Below are positions 23,062 through 36,120 of a stretch of DNA of 64,000 nucleotides, piece by piece (the stretch's first letter is position 1; every line of letters starts with the position of its first letter). The notes beneath the pieces were generated by a model, which was given only the letters and a program-made list of their open reading frames with translations, was not told the DNA's origin and made no database searches. Both the position numbers and the translations under genes were made by a program. This stretch comes from Climacium dendroides (taxonomy: Eukaryota > Streptophyta > Bryopsida > Hypnales > Climaciaceae): assembly GCA_950106755.1 (NCBI GenBank), contig OX467088.1, positions 16,042,001-16,106,000 on the forward strand. The letters are read 5' to 3'.

Positions 23062-26000
23062 ATGGCGAAGATGAAGACTACTCCCGCTGACGATGACGTA
23101 ACTGTTACCTATGAGAAGAAAGGCAAGAGAAAAGCTCCGTCGCAAGCACCTGCGCTCAGTCCAGCAAAGGGTAAAGCCACTACGGCAAGTGTATCTCCCG
23201 ATGGCGCCAGTAAAGTGAAGGACAAGGGGAAAGCACTCCCTTGAAAGCAGAAGGCCCTACAGGTTTCTTTCGACTACGACTCCGACGGCAACGGAGATGA
23301 AGACTCTGAACAGGAGAGTCCGGACGAAGAGCACCGGAGCCCACGCTCGAAGCGGAAGAAGGTTGCTTCCTCTGCAACGGCTTACGATGAAGTTGAATGC
23401 CGGAGACAACTCAATATGTTGAGCCAGCCCTCCCGGTGTCCTCCCACCACCATGTCCAAAGACATATTCTACACTTCCTGTAAATTGACAAGGGATGGGC
23501 TGAACCCTCACAGACTGCGCTTGGAAAAGGACGTCCCCAAGAGTGACGTGGAGGATATGTTCGGTGAAGAAAAAGGGCGAAATGGATTCCTCCTTGCGAA
23601 GAAACTGACGCCAACTCTTCAGACAAAAGTGGAGACTTTATACTGCCAAATCTACCAGAGGACACAATGCCCTACCCACATCGGCAAGGAAATGTCTATG
23701 GGCTCGACTTTGCAGACGAAAGGAAAGAACATTAATTGGGCAGGCTTCGCAGCTGAAACGAAAGTGAGGCAGCGGCAGTCGTATGCTAGACGTGTGAAGA
23801 CTTGGTTGACACGACTGGCTAAAGTGCAAAATAAGACATTCGAAGAGGCGGAGGTCATCTCCAAATACTTGGATGTTGTTGACGAAAAGAAGCCGCGCAT
23901 TCAATTGTTCCAGTCCTCTGAGGAGAAGACCGCAACTGTGACCACAGCCGAGCAATGCACTCCAGTACTACGTAGCATCTTTCTTACAGATGCACATAGG
24001 GCGGAAAGGTGCGTTTCCTTAGTCTTCCACGACTGTCCTACAAGTACTCTATGTATGTATTAGGAAGTTTCTGTGTGTGGCTCTTTCATTTCTTCTTCCG
24101 CGTGTTGCATAGTGCACTATGTTTGAGTACAACAATACTATGATCATTGTACATACCTTTCATTTCCAAGTACGTTCAGGCTAGCACATGTAGAACCTTT
24201 ATGCTGCTTTCTGGCACTTGCACCACTGCAACGTTGTCAAAAGTGAGCATTTGTGCCTTCATTCAGTACTACCAACTATGGCAAAAAAGTTGATGCAAAC
24301 GCTGTGTAGTCGGCGGACCTCGAGGACTCTGTATGAATACGTAGAGTACTACTTACTTATCCACCTTACCCGGCCAGCTATGCAATCTGCTTAGTGGTTT
24401 AGCGTAATACTTGCATGAGGGCTAACACATACTACCAGCCACGACTCTAACTCTAATAAGTACTTTCACTATCAAGAAGTTCTCGATGACGATATTTCAC
24501 AGTAGGTAGACCACTACCACATACTACTTTGTTGTTGGAAAAGCTTAGTGGTACTAGTACTATGCAAGGCAATTCCGTTATCCGCCACCTTCAGAAGTCC
24601 CTGTAGGTGCTTAGCTCAATGGCTTAGGAACGTGATGTTGGACTAGTACCAAGACTGAGTACTATTCTCCCAGCGGCTTCCTCTGACGTGGGCAATGTAC
24701 TCCATGCATTCACCTACACTCGTACACTGTACTAGAAGGACTAACAAAGCAGTGTCGTAGCCTTCGAAAATACTACTGTACAAGTTCAGTCCCTTCTGTG
24801 AGTACTAGGACTTTGTTGTGCATTGTTTTCTCTCTAGTTAGTAGTACGACATAGTCCTCCGCTTCAGGACTACAATTACGGTGAGTGACATAGTACTACT
24901 AAGTAGTACTACTATGTACTTCTTGGACCTTCATTACTAACATGAACCTATATTTTTTCAGACTTGTTGCGGTACAAGAGTTGGTGAATTCGTTGAATGA
25001 ATCACTCAATAAGTTCGAGGCCGACGCAGAAGACCTCCGAACAAAGGCCGACCTTGCAGCTGATCAACTTTGTGCGAGTGTCCTCGGAATTCAGCAAGTG
25101 CAGGAGACAATGAAAGAGATGGGAGAAGACAATGGATCGACCATTTTCAAGAGGTTATTGGAAGGGCATTCAAAGAAGTACGTGGAGTTGACCGCAGCAG
25201 AGGCTAGTTGCAAGACGGCTCTCAACAACGTCATTGAAAAGATTTTGGGTACCCAAACACGGCTGACAGCTTTAGAAGAACATTTGCAGGACTTGACGCG
25301 TGGAGGGGATGGAGTGCTACTCCACCCACATCCATTGGTGAATACCACAGAGGCTCTACCCGATGCTGTAATGGAAGACATCATGTTACAGCAGCCGCTT
25401 TGTGCTGCATGCCAAGAGCCTTTTCCTCATGGAGATGTCGTGCTTTGCAGTTGCAGGCACATGTATCACCCATGGTGTGCGGCACAATGGTTTAAAACAT
25501 CTTCTATGTGGCATGTGCGCTCACTCTCTTTGTGGAGTCGTGAATCCCAAGTGGCTAAGGAGCTGGGGTTTTCCCGTCAACTTCAGCAATACTGAAGTGC
25601 GTGGACATGACGTGGACGGCAACTCCATGAAGAAATTGCCCGCAACTAAAATACGTGGTCAACAAACTGGGGGGCCTTCAGCACTCGGTACGTGACATAC
25701 GTTTTCTTCTCAGTGGATACTTCAGTAACAACTTCTAGTGCTTTAGGGTTTATTGTAGGCCACGACGATGTTCCTCACTTCAAGGCTTTGGACTCGAAAT
25801 TCAATACTTAGATAGTGAAAGACGTACCTAATCTGAAGTTCTTGACATTACTACTTCTCCAAATTGTGATTCATGCATGTTGTGATCACAAACATAATAT
25901 GCTGCTCTTTGTAAAGGAATGCCGGGGCAACGTCTTGTCTATGAGTTTTTAGTATGCTTTGTCATGAAGACGTCCTACTTTCAGAAAGTCACTCAAAACA

Positions 26001-29000
26001 AGTACTGTGGTGTCAATGGGCAGGACTATGCTCCTTTGCAGTTGGTGCACCCAGCATGTCAGCCTCAGATAGCACATTCTCTAAAATCGTCTTGAAGGAA
26101 ACGAACTATGCTAGCCACGCAGTGGCAAAAGAGCAGGAAGACACATTGCCTGGTACTCCAACTGTAGTCATTTGTGAAGGCGGCGGTAGTTCTAATCCTT
26201 TTGATTCCAAGGGCTCTGCCGTCGAAGCTAACGTGAAGGTCGCCTATACAGACACTCCACAATCTGTGCCACCACTGCTTGAATCAACGACCAAAAAAGT
26301 AGATGCCGACTCAACTGACAAGAAGAGAGGAGCACAGCCACATCCTCGAAGCACCAAAGAACTCGTTTTGGAAAAGAGAGGGACACCACCTGCCCCTCTT
26401 GCAAATAATGCATCCGTTATGAAGAAGAAAGTCACACTTGTGGAACCTCGCACCAATGAGGTAGACGTTGTGGACGACTTCCTACAAAACTACAAGAAGA
26501 CTACAACACCACTTTCAGACCTTGACAAGCAGCTCATGGAGTTTGATGCGAAAGGAGAGGACTTTGATGACATCCTTCCGCAAGCGAGCCCAAGTTCTGC
26601 TACGCGTTCTATACCAGACAAGCCGCCAGAGGTACGTCATTGTGCTGGAGTCAACGGACTTCGTATTTGCTTTATTCCTTCGTACGCTGCATTACTATGT
26701 CTCCATTTTTCTGTTCAGGTGCTTCGAAGTGTGAGATTTCAAATGCATTGTGATGCCATAAATGCTCGACATTGTTGCAGACCGAGCGTGCAGAGTCTCA
26801 ACCGACTGCTACAGTTGAGGATCCCTGGGATATCACGATTCTAGATGCATCAGAGTCGAAGGAGAATTCCAGCAAGAAAGAAGTCCCTGCTGCGCCTATA
26901 CATAGCAACGCAGGGGTGCTCAGAGAAGAAGGGACTGAGCTAGCAGACTCCGTAGCCAGCCCAGTGAAACGTGGGACAAGACGACCCACGTGTGGTGTGT
27001 AACAGTACCCAGTGTCCGTTGTAGTGGAAGTGTTCCTCTTTCTAGTATTACAATATGTCCTTGTTCGTCTTACAAGTACTATTTGTGATTCCGCTTAGTA
27101 CATAGCGTACGCATGAATAGTACTTTAGTCCTCAACAATACACGACGATGATGTTGGCAGTTCTAATCTTTATACGCTTCAGTCCTCCACAGTACGCGAC
27201 AATGATGACATTAGTCCTAATCTTTGTACGCTTCACGAACGAAAAATAAAGTCCACATAAGGGTGCACGACGGTCTCTTACTTCATATGTAACTAATGAA
27301 TGCATACTGTTCTTCAATGTTTTGTATGATTGTATCAAGTAGAGGAGGCAGGTCTGCGTCAGCGAAGACACGGAATCCTCCGGAACCTAGCAGAAGACAG
27401 TTACGTTCGAAGACGTCTACGTCATCAGGAAGTCCTCCATCGGCAAGTGCTGCTGGAGCGTGTAGTCCGGATGAGGTGGGTAACTAGTGAACTTGCAACG
27501 CATACATCTCCAACTGAGGTCATACCACATGGAGAAGATGTGTAGGGAGAAACCCTTCCCTACTTCTGACAAATCTACTTCTACAGAAATGCTCCTTTTT
27601 TGGATAGGACTAACCTGTGCTGCCTGTAGTAAACGCCCGCAGGGGCCTAATGCCAGCAATACACGAGCCAAGCACAAATGTTGAAGAGGGGTGTTGCAAT
27701 GCCCTGTGCTATGAAGTTCTGAAATTTTCTATATTTCAGCTCATCACAATATGCAATATACTATTTATTGGGCCTACATATCTCTTGTATAATATGTTGC
27801 TATCCACAGGGTGCACGTTCAACATTTGTACGTGACTTGTCAGGAGGATTGGAAGCACCTCCTATTCTATTTCACGATACTAATGCACACAGTTGCAAAT
27901 TATCCATTCATAGTGGCTGCATTTACACACGCAAACCTGTTTTGCATGAGTCAGTGAATGTGGGTGCTCTAGCATCAACATGCTCTGCTCACATTTGTCC
28001 TTTTGTAGCTTCTGAGAGAAAATGCAGTGACATTGAAGGCGCCGTCTACTCCGAAGCCATTCTAGAGTCAACTTATATTGGAAACGATACTTTGAGTGAC
28101 CGATTTATGGCAGAGGTAAGTAGAGTACCACACTATGTACTCTTAGTGTACTTACGCATTTGCCTTATCCACAGTACTAACGTTTGGTGACCAAGGAAGT
28201 GCATGTTTGTTTGCAAAACGACATTTGGTTTGGGGCGTGGCCAAATGACTTGCATGGAGTGCATTTGCCACGGTAGTTCAGACGGTCGAGATCACTACGG
28301 AACGGAGGCCTCGTCCGCTGTGTAGAGCTTCCCTCTTGTCCGGAAAGTGAGGACGGAAAATGTGGCGACCATGTTCAAAGACTGTACATCCGGGAGTGCT
28401 ACGGTGTGTGTGGTTGTAAGCCTCCTTGTCATAATCGAGTTGTGCAAGGAGGCGTGCAGAAACAATTGGAGGTCGGTGGTGTTCCGGCAGCCGCGGCGTT
28501 TCCTCATGTTCTAGCTTTGGGTTCATTGCATGAAGCAATTTCTCTCCTGCCGTATTCTTCTCTGAATCACTTGACGTGGATGTTGCAGTTTCCAGTTATT
28601 GACAGCTTGGCAAACATTGCAGGTATTCCATGCAAGCAATACAAAAGGTTGGGGCATTCAGACGTTGGAGAGACTTCACCGGGGATGCTTCGTATTTGAA
28701 TACGGTGAGGAAATTGTAACCAATGCTAAGTTGTTGAGGCGGGGAACAGGGCAGCATTTTGCTCTAGCTTTGGATGCACATTGGCAGTCAGAGGTCTTTG
28801 AAGGAGATGACTCACTACTTTCCATTGACGCATCCAAATATATGAATGTCTCGCACTAGTTGAACCACATGTGATGTCCTCACTCTCTTCACAGTTCTGT
28901 AAAAGTTAGCTTTCCATGCTTTGAAAATGCCGAGTACATTCTCTGACGCGACGGTTGTAGAATTGATGTCTACGCGAGGGCAGATGCGGGGATACAAATC

Positions 29001-29328
29001 AGATGGACATCCCAGTTTTGATTGAACACAATGTTCCGACTTTATACCATATAAGTAAGCCAAAAGCGTCCTTGGGAGGAAGAAGTAGACATGGGGAGTG
29101 AATGACGGACTGCACTGCATATTGCATGAAGAAGAAGTGTTTCTCATTACTACTGAGGTCTCGCAGGTGGCTTTCTTTACAAATCGGAAAGTGCAGGCGG
29201 GAGAGGAACTCACATGGGATTATGGATGCAATTTTTATACTAAAAACGGTTTGAGGATGCCATTTCCATGCTCCTGTGGCAACAAGCACTGTAGAGGGGA
29301 AAGTGAACAACTTCGATTGCACACATAG
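23062..29328 (+). pseudogene. Coiled-coil / RING-like / SUVR-type SET histone methyltransferase, decayed
   Basis: The C-terminal part matches plant SUVR H3K9-type methyltransferases. A pre-SET region runs from DLSGGLEAPPILF (exon 27810-28115) through MTCMECICHGSSDG to RECYGVCGCKPPCHNRVVQ (to 28471). The SET exon 28623-28857 has NTKGWGIQTLERL, FEYGEEIVTNAKL and IDASKYMNVSH. An exon near 29003 has MDIPVLIEHNVPTLYH. The last exon, 29167-29328, has VAFFTNRKVQAGEELTWDYG and a post-SET CSCGNKHCRG. Upstream in the same direction lie exon 1 (23062-24008, starting MAKMKTTPADDD), exon 2 (24962-25687, helical then a CAACQEP...CSCRHMYHPWC...CGMC zinc finger), and Ser/Pro-rich exons (26042-26631, 26781-about 26995, 27340-27475). 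Exon 1 to exon 2 joins in phase. A TGA in exon 1, a frameshift after the zinc finger, another in pre-SET, and stops inside the SET NHxC motif make this copy non-functional. Whether it is one fused gene or two adjacent genes is not proven. Confidence 0.75.
24009..24961 (+). other. Intron 1 of the SET gene, dense in AGTACT palindromes
   Basis: The donor follows GGAAAG and the acceptor is TTTTTTCAG; the flanking codons join in frame (AER|LVAVQELV). By eye this 950-bp intron holds about ten AGTACT hexamers, for example two within 24890-24920, where about 0.2 would be expected by chance. No coding sequence is seen. Confidence 0.7.
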
Positions 29329-29932
29329 AGACCGATTGTACATAGCATTCCAGTACATTGTGAAGTGTCAGACATGTACTATAGGTCGCTAATTTAGTAA
29401 TAGTACTTAGTAGATGTACTATCTATAGTACTTTTAGAACTCTTGTGTAGTGCACACTATACTATGACAGTACACATTAGTACTATGTTAGTACCAATTT
29501 ATCGCTTATGTATTAAATGTAGTACATTTAGGACATTACCACACTACACATTGCTATACTTTACTTTTAATATTTCCTTACAAATACAAGTCAGTACTTT
29601 AGAGTACGCCTATGTCAGTCTCCGTGAAAGGAACATAGGTTTACTTCCTGTAAATATGTAGAGGTTATCAGAGAAGAAGGGCTACGAGTAGGTAGTCTAC
29701 CTATGAGTGTGCCAGATATTTCTATGAACCTACCGCTAAGATTTGAGGAAGACATTGCGTTCCCTATGTAGAGACGACAGTACGTGAAGGAGATAGTGTG
29801 TTTGCCAACGCAATTGGCAAGGAAGAAGACAAGAGAAAGAGAACATTGCTCTCATGTAAGGTACTGTGTTGTACATCATGCCATTTTTTGTAACTCAGAG
29901 ATTCATCTCTTCCAATGCAGTGTTGATAACGT
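29329..29932. other. Spacer between the two convergent genes of the outer element
   Basis: This lies between the SET-gene stop (29326-29328) and the end of the opposing minus-strand gene (29933). It is rich in AGTACT and TAGTAC words (29398-29600) and has no credible protein. It presumably contains both transcription-termination regions. Confidence 0.55.
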
Positions 29933-30045
29933 CTACTGTTTCTTCTGCCATGCTATATACAACTTCTCCGCCTTTCACTTTGTATTGTCTAGGGATCATT
30001 TGAAACTTGCAAGCAAGTACAGAATTAGCATCAAAGAAAGCCTCC

Positions 30046-30055
30046 CTTGAATTAC
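30046..30055. repeat. Left target-site duplication of the inner element (CTTGAATTAC)
   Basis: CTTGAATTAC here is repeated exactly at 39615-39624, immediately outside the other end of the inner element. Removing one copy and the insert restores a continuous reading frame of the minus-strand gene. A 10-bp duplication fits Mutator-like elements (9-11 bp) better than hAT (8 bp). Confidence 0.85.
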
Positions 30056-30225
30056 AAGGTTGCTAAAGTATGAGCAAGGAGCGATGAGCGTTGAGCAATG
30101 AGCAATGAGTGTTGAGCATTGAGAATGTTTTGAAAAATTTGTGGAAAACCTATAATTTTTTACCATAAGGGTTTTTGGTTTATGGTTTATTATAAAAGCA
30201 TAAAACTATAGATGCACTTAAAGAG

Positions 30226-30275
30226 GATGAATGGAGATGAATGGAGATGAATGGAGATGAATGGAGATGAACAGA
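30226..30275. repeat. 11-bp direct repeats near the inner-element left end
   Basis: Four to five copies of 'gaatggagatg' lie in a row about 170 bp inside the left terminus of the inner element. They may be sub-terminal transposase binding repeats or a simple minisatellite. Confidence 0.6.
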
Positions 30276-33200
30276 GTTGGATGAATTATTTTTTAGTTGA
30301 CTTTATTGAATGAAATACATTTGTTCATGACATTGGATGAAAATGAGTTTGGATGATTAATCAATGATTTGAACTATAAAATCATTTGTTTTAGATAAAT
30401 GTCATTTATCAAGTATTTTAAATCCAAGGTTTAAGTGGTTTTTTTTTAAGCTAAGGACCTATGCTTATATGGTATTCTAAAACCATTTTAGGGTGAAGAT
30501 ACCATTTCTAATTAAAATTCACAATTCTTTTCAAGCATTTGTAAAGTTCACCAAATTTATTTTTATGCTAACACCAACATTTACTATTTCTAATTACATG
30601 TTTTCATCAAAGAGAAGTACCATGTTGCTAATAGAAAGAAATAGATTCAATCCAAAAAAATTTCTACTAATTGACAATAGTAACCATTATCTCTTAAAGT
30701 AGATGCCCTTTTCACTACTACTTTAAAGATCACCAAAATGCAAAATAACTTAAGAATATGGTAAAGTGCAAGAATGTAGTGGCCTTTTTAGTCTCACTAC
30801 ATGACATTAGAAAATCAAGTAATAACAATAGTCTTTAGAACAAAATCAATTTAATCCAATGCTACATATGGGAGAAGAATGATCACTAGCTTCACTACTA
30901 TCACTATATGTAAGCCTTGGTGTCTCAACATTTGCTTCAAGGTCTAAAAACTTCTTGACAACAATATTGTATGAACGATATTTGCCAATAGAAATGGGTG
31001 ATGGAGCCTCTGCCATAGATGTCGCTAGAGTCTCGATGTATCATGACAAACTCTTTGGACTAGGAGAAGGCGAGAGCACCAAATGCTTGAGAAAATTGCC
31101 TCTACAAGATGCAATGATTAAATAATTAGAAACTTTGAATAAATTAAAAGACATTGCACAATAAAAGAAAATAAACACATGCCTAAAAGCATCAACAAGC
31201 TTACTTACAGCAACGTCTTTTTCGAGGCCTTATAGAAGGCTTGACAATGTCATCATCATCAGAATCATTCAACACTATAGGCAAAAGCCGCTTAGTTTAG
31301 ACGGTGGCAATAGAAGTAGGAAGGATGGTCAAAGGTTGAAGAAGACCTTCAAAAATCTCACTATCGCTCTCCAAGGCCACTAAATGACGTCCAATGTTGC
31401 AGCATGCATGGATAGAGGCCCCTGTTTATTGAATGCAATGTCATCAGTTGCATCAAATATATTACATACAATGTAAAAATTATATGGTTTCAATAATAAA
31501 AAGTAATGACTAATGAAAGGTACCTGTAGATGCAAAACAATCCAATACCACATCACCATGTTTTGAAGATGCCTCGATTAGTAGTTGTACAAATAGAGGA
31601 TCTTTCTCACGGGCACCTCTCTACAGAATTGTACCATTCATAAGCTAAGTCTGCAAGGAGGTATAGTTGTGGAGAAGGTCAACTTCTTCAAGGTTTGTAC
31701 CTGCATCACTAAGTTGTTGGTTTATAGTGATAGAAAATTTGGATTCCACCAATGTTTCCTCCCATTGTCTTCGTACAAATAAGAGGATCCTAAAGCGTTG
31801 TGACTGCAAGGGATAAACAAGTATGACAATTAGTATTTGACAAATACAATTTTACTAGTACTATACCAAAATGTGGTAAAAAGACCCACAGTCAAAATTC
31901 ATTGTAGTTTTTTTCCCCACAATGTTGTACATGCTGTTGACTATTGCTGCAATTTTTTTTTTCATTTTCTAACTCAATTTTTGGAATTTGATGACATGTA
32001 ATATACCATTGGAAAGGTATTATATGCTATGAAATTCCAAAAATTCAATTCAAAAATTGAAAAGGAAGGCTGCAGCTGTAGTTAACAGCATGTACAGCAT
32101 TGTGGAAAAAAGAACCGCAGTGAATTTTGACTGCGTTTCCTTCTTACCACACTTTGGTATGGTACAACTATAAGATAATAATCAAAATATTTATAAACTT
32201 GTAAAATGTAAATTTTTTCATATGAATGAAAAAAAAAGTTGATTATATACCTCAGCCTAAAATGAGGCCTTATAGGGCCAAGTCTCTAAGGTCATTGTGT
32301 TGAAACCGACGGTGGGGAATTTGAAACCCTCCCTAGAAGTCTCACTTGAATTCCACCACCTAAGCCAACGAATCTTGTGGTTTGGTTGAACTTGGCATGT
32401 AGAAATCCTTTGAAGTTTCTCCAAAGACATCTTAGGCTTCTTGTTGGCGTTGTAATGCAAGTTAATCTGAAATTTGAAAAGACATAAGTATAGTAAAAAT
32501 CAAGTCCAAAAATAATCATATAAATAAATAAAAAGCAAGTAGGCATAATAATATACCTCTTCTAGGAATCCAACGCCATTTTTTGGATTTGCAATGGCGG
32601 ATTGTTTATCAAACTCCGTTCAAAATCCTTTGATAGCTGCAGTGGTGGCTTGAGTCATGGCCTCATGAACTCCCTTCGGAGTTCATTCTTCCAACTGTGT
32701 CTTCTCATAGTAAGTTCGCACAGCCACATCTAAAACAATAGCAATATCTTGCTGCACATGAAAAACATGAACTTGAAATCAGTATAAAATAAATTTTACA
32801 AATCACAACAATTGAATGAAAAAGTATTACAAACAAAAGATACTCACCAGATGAAGGAATTGTATGAAGATGGGAGATGTCAATGAATACCAAGCACCTG
32901 GTAGCTTTGTGGCCTCACATTTCTTGTAATCTTCATCACTTAGAAGCCCCTTGAACTCTTCCAATTGCAAGTTGTCATAAGTACTCATTCTATGCAATTA
33001 TTGAACCAAGTTGCTTTTGACATGGGAATGCTCTGTAGATCTGCAAATATCAATGAAAATAGAATGTAAGATGAATGAATGTAAAAACATAGAATATTAC
33101 AATACAATTGAAGAAGCGATAAAATAAAATAAATATTGATTCAACAAACATTGGAACTCACCAATTGATATCATTCATAGCCTCCAATAGAATGCATGTA

Positions 33201-34029
33201 CGACCTTTGGACACCAATAACATATAATGAACAAGTAAATGCCACTTGCGATCATGACGATGCATTCTGTGGATGTAAGCATACCAAGCCGCCAATCTAT
33301 GATTACCATCCCATACAAAAAAATATGTGATTTGACAAGTGTGAGATGGTTGGTTGAGAACTCAACCAATACTCAAATTGGTCATTCTTGTGTATCCAGT
33401 GTTCATCCCACGTCTCTACAATCTCAAGTGTCACTAACTTGGAAGCTCCCTTGTCATTTGTTATTAACACATAAAGTACACAATCACCTTGTCAATATCC
33501 ATGAATAAACTCAGCCTCCAATCGTTTCACTTGACTTTGGAGGAGAGGACAGACCAACGGAAGCCCAATCATCCTGCAGAAAGGAATATCAAATCGAGAT
33601 CCTGAACCACCACCATTGAAGAGCGTGCTGTTGATGATTGCATTGGAGTCCAATTTCTGACCATTTCGCACATTCACTTCCACCTCATCTATCGTTTGCC
33701 CTTCAAAAACTTAATCAACACTTTGAATATCAATGGTGCTGTCAACCTACAATCAATAGAAAATTGAACTCAAGTTATAGTTAACATTAAGAAGTCATGG
33801 AAATGAAAACAAATATGACGACAACTATAATACAAAATCAATCATAGAATTTATCATACAAAAATAAATAGAAATGCATCTAACCTGAGGATTGCCGACC
33901 ACAAGCTAAGAATCATCATTGGTGACTAGCTCCAAGTGCTCCATTTGTGGAAGCCCTCCATCAATGTCCATAAAGCTCTGTTTTGAAGAAACAAGAATAA
34001 GTATTTTTTACATCTTTATTAAAAATCAG

Positions 34030-36120
34030 CCTAAGTAGTGACCATGTTAACGAGGTTACATTTTCAGCCCAAAGCAAGCATCAGGAAAATACATTTTGAA
34101 CCTCAGACTTAAGTTTAAATTCTCTAAGTGAGTGTTTAGAATACATTGGTAGAAGTGACCTTGTTAACAAGGTCTGTTTTGCCAATGTATTTCAATAGTG
34201 TAAAGAAAGAACAATGAAGGCTAAAGTGAAAACTGAACTATGTAAGTGATCTCTAAAAAATCCGAAGAAAGAAGCCTCATCAATGAGGCTACTTTTTCCA
34301 ATGTATTTCAGTAGTGAGAAGGTAAAGAAATGAAGCCTAAAGTGAAAACTGAATTCTCTTAGTAATCCCTTTAAACCCTGAAAAAATGACCTCGTTGACG
34401 AGGTCACATTTTGCAATCCATTTCAGCAGTCTCTTAGAGAAAACCGAAGCCTAAAATTAGAATTGAACTGTCTTTGTCATCTCTCTAAACCCTTCGAAAA
34501 GTGACCCTATTAACAAGGTCATATTTTGCAATCCATTTCAGCAATCTCTTAGAGAAAATGGAAGCCTAAAATGAAAACTAAACTATCTTTGTCACCTCTC
34601 TAAACCCTTGGAAAAGTGACCTCGTTAATGAGGTCATATTTTGCAATCCATTTCAGTAGTCTCTTAGAAAAAACTGAAGCCTAAAATGAAAATTAAACTA
34701 TCTTTAACACCTCTCTAAACCCTTGGAAAAGTGACCTCATTAATAAAGTCACATTTTGCAATCTATTTCAACAATCTCTTAGAGAAAACTAAAGCCTAAA
34801 ATGAAAACTAAACTATTTTTGTCACCTCTCTAAACCCTTGGAAAAGTGACCTCGTTGACGAGGTCACATTTTGCAATCTAATTCAGTTAACCTTATGAGA
34901 AAAGCAAAATCTGAATCCTAAACTGAAATTGTCTTAGTAATTTCAGAAATCTCGGAAAAGTGACCTCGTTGACGAGGTCACATTTTGCAACACTACTAGA
35001 AAATGGTGTTCAAGTCAACAAAAATTTAATAAGTTTTTGTTGACTGCGATACTATATTGACTGTTTTAACAATTTTTTTTTATTTGAACAAGCTAATAAA
35101 ATGGGCATTGAATTTTTGTTGCTTTAAATAGTACAACATCCACATCAACAAAAAAGTTAACACTTCTTTGTTAAGAAGACAATCTCTTATACACTAGTGA
35201 TGTAAGAGAGGTGATTTTGGTGACATAAGAGAAGAGAAGACAAGCTCTTTATAGAAATGGGGTGATAAAAGGTCAAAACAAACCATATGGGATACATGAA
35301 TCATTCATAGTCTTAATTCACATATCCCATATGGTTTGTTTTATCTCCTACCACCCCATTTCTATAAAGAGATTGTCTCCTTTAACCTTCTATCACCAAA
35401 GTCACCTCTCCTCTATCACTAAATACTTAGTCCTATGAAACTTGTCTCCTAAATTATTTGTAAATTCTAGCTTTCTTGTAATTAAATTGTAAAGTCTAAT
35501 TTTCTTCTAATTAAATTGTAAAGTCTAATTTTTGGTCATTTATATGTGTTATTTTTGGCCTACATGGCAGTTTGTACTGGGTTGGTTCTTGGCTTGGCAT
35601 GTGGCAGTTATTCATTGAGCAAATTTAAAAATGAATTAATATTATTATTTTTCTGATTTGGCCACCATAACAAAATGGACAATAGTTTTTTGTTAGGTAT
35701 TGTCCAAGACAACGCGACCACGGGTACAAACACCCTCAATACTTTTTTGTTAATTTTTTGTTGACATGGTCATTTTTTTTCTACTAGTGCAATCTAATTC
35801 AGCAAACCTTACGAGAGAAAGCAAAATCTGAATCCTAAACTGAAATTATCTTAGTGATTTCAGAAATCTCAAAAAAGTGACCTCGTTGACAAGGTCACAT
35901 TTTCCAATCTAATTCAACAACCTGTAGAAAGAATTTGAAATTATGCATCAAAATTAGAAATTGTCTTCGTAAGATTGTAAAGAACTTAAGAATGTGATCT
36001 CGTCAACGAGGTCACATTTCAAACCTTGAAATTGCAATCTTCTGAAAATCATACATCAAAACTGGAACCGTTTGAGTGATCTCTTAAATCCCTGAAAAAG
36101 TGACCTCGTCAACGAGGTCA
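34030..36120. repeat. Array of 12 palindromes, about 115-bp period (intron 1 of the methyltransferase-like gene)
   Basis: Each unit has a near-perfect palindrome of the form GACCTCGTTGACGAGGTC followed by 'acattttgcaatc'. I find copies starting near 34033, 34158, 34275, 34387, 34501, 34616, 34731, 34846, 34961, 35877, 35995 and 36101. Variants such as GACCTTGTTAACAAGGTC keep the dyad through paired changes. The last two carry the centre as GTCAAC rather than GTTGAC. A CACTA element splits the array at 34991-35789. Such conserved dyads could be binding sites or RNA hairpins. Confidence 0.85.
34991..35789. mobile_element. Non-autonomous CACTA element (0.8 kb) nested in the palindrome array
   Basis: It starts CACTACTAGAAAA and ends TTTTTCTACTAGTG, flanked by CAA (34988-34990 and 35790-35792). 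The array sequence 'ttttgcaatctaattcag' is restored when the insert and one CAA are removed. Inside, about 35225-35380 forms a long hairpin whose arms contain CTTTATAGAAATGGGGTG and AACAAACCATATGGGATA inverted. It has no coding sequence. Confidence 0.88.

Noticed and set aside
28623..29328. Functional histone methyltransferase
   Set aside because: The SET NHxC region is interrupted by two stops and pre-SET has a frameshift, so this copy cannot make a full enzyme.
30846..34000. Bacterial contamination (ParB/methylase)
   Set aside because: The reading frame is broken into about nine exons with GT/AG borders and lies inside an element that sits in a plant-type gene with target duplication.
34030..36120. 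CRISPR-like array
   Set aside because: Regularly spaced palindromes occur, but the units between them are themselves repeats, not unique spacers. The DNA is eukaryotic and intronic, and there are no cas genes.
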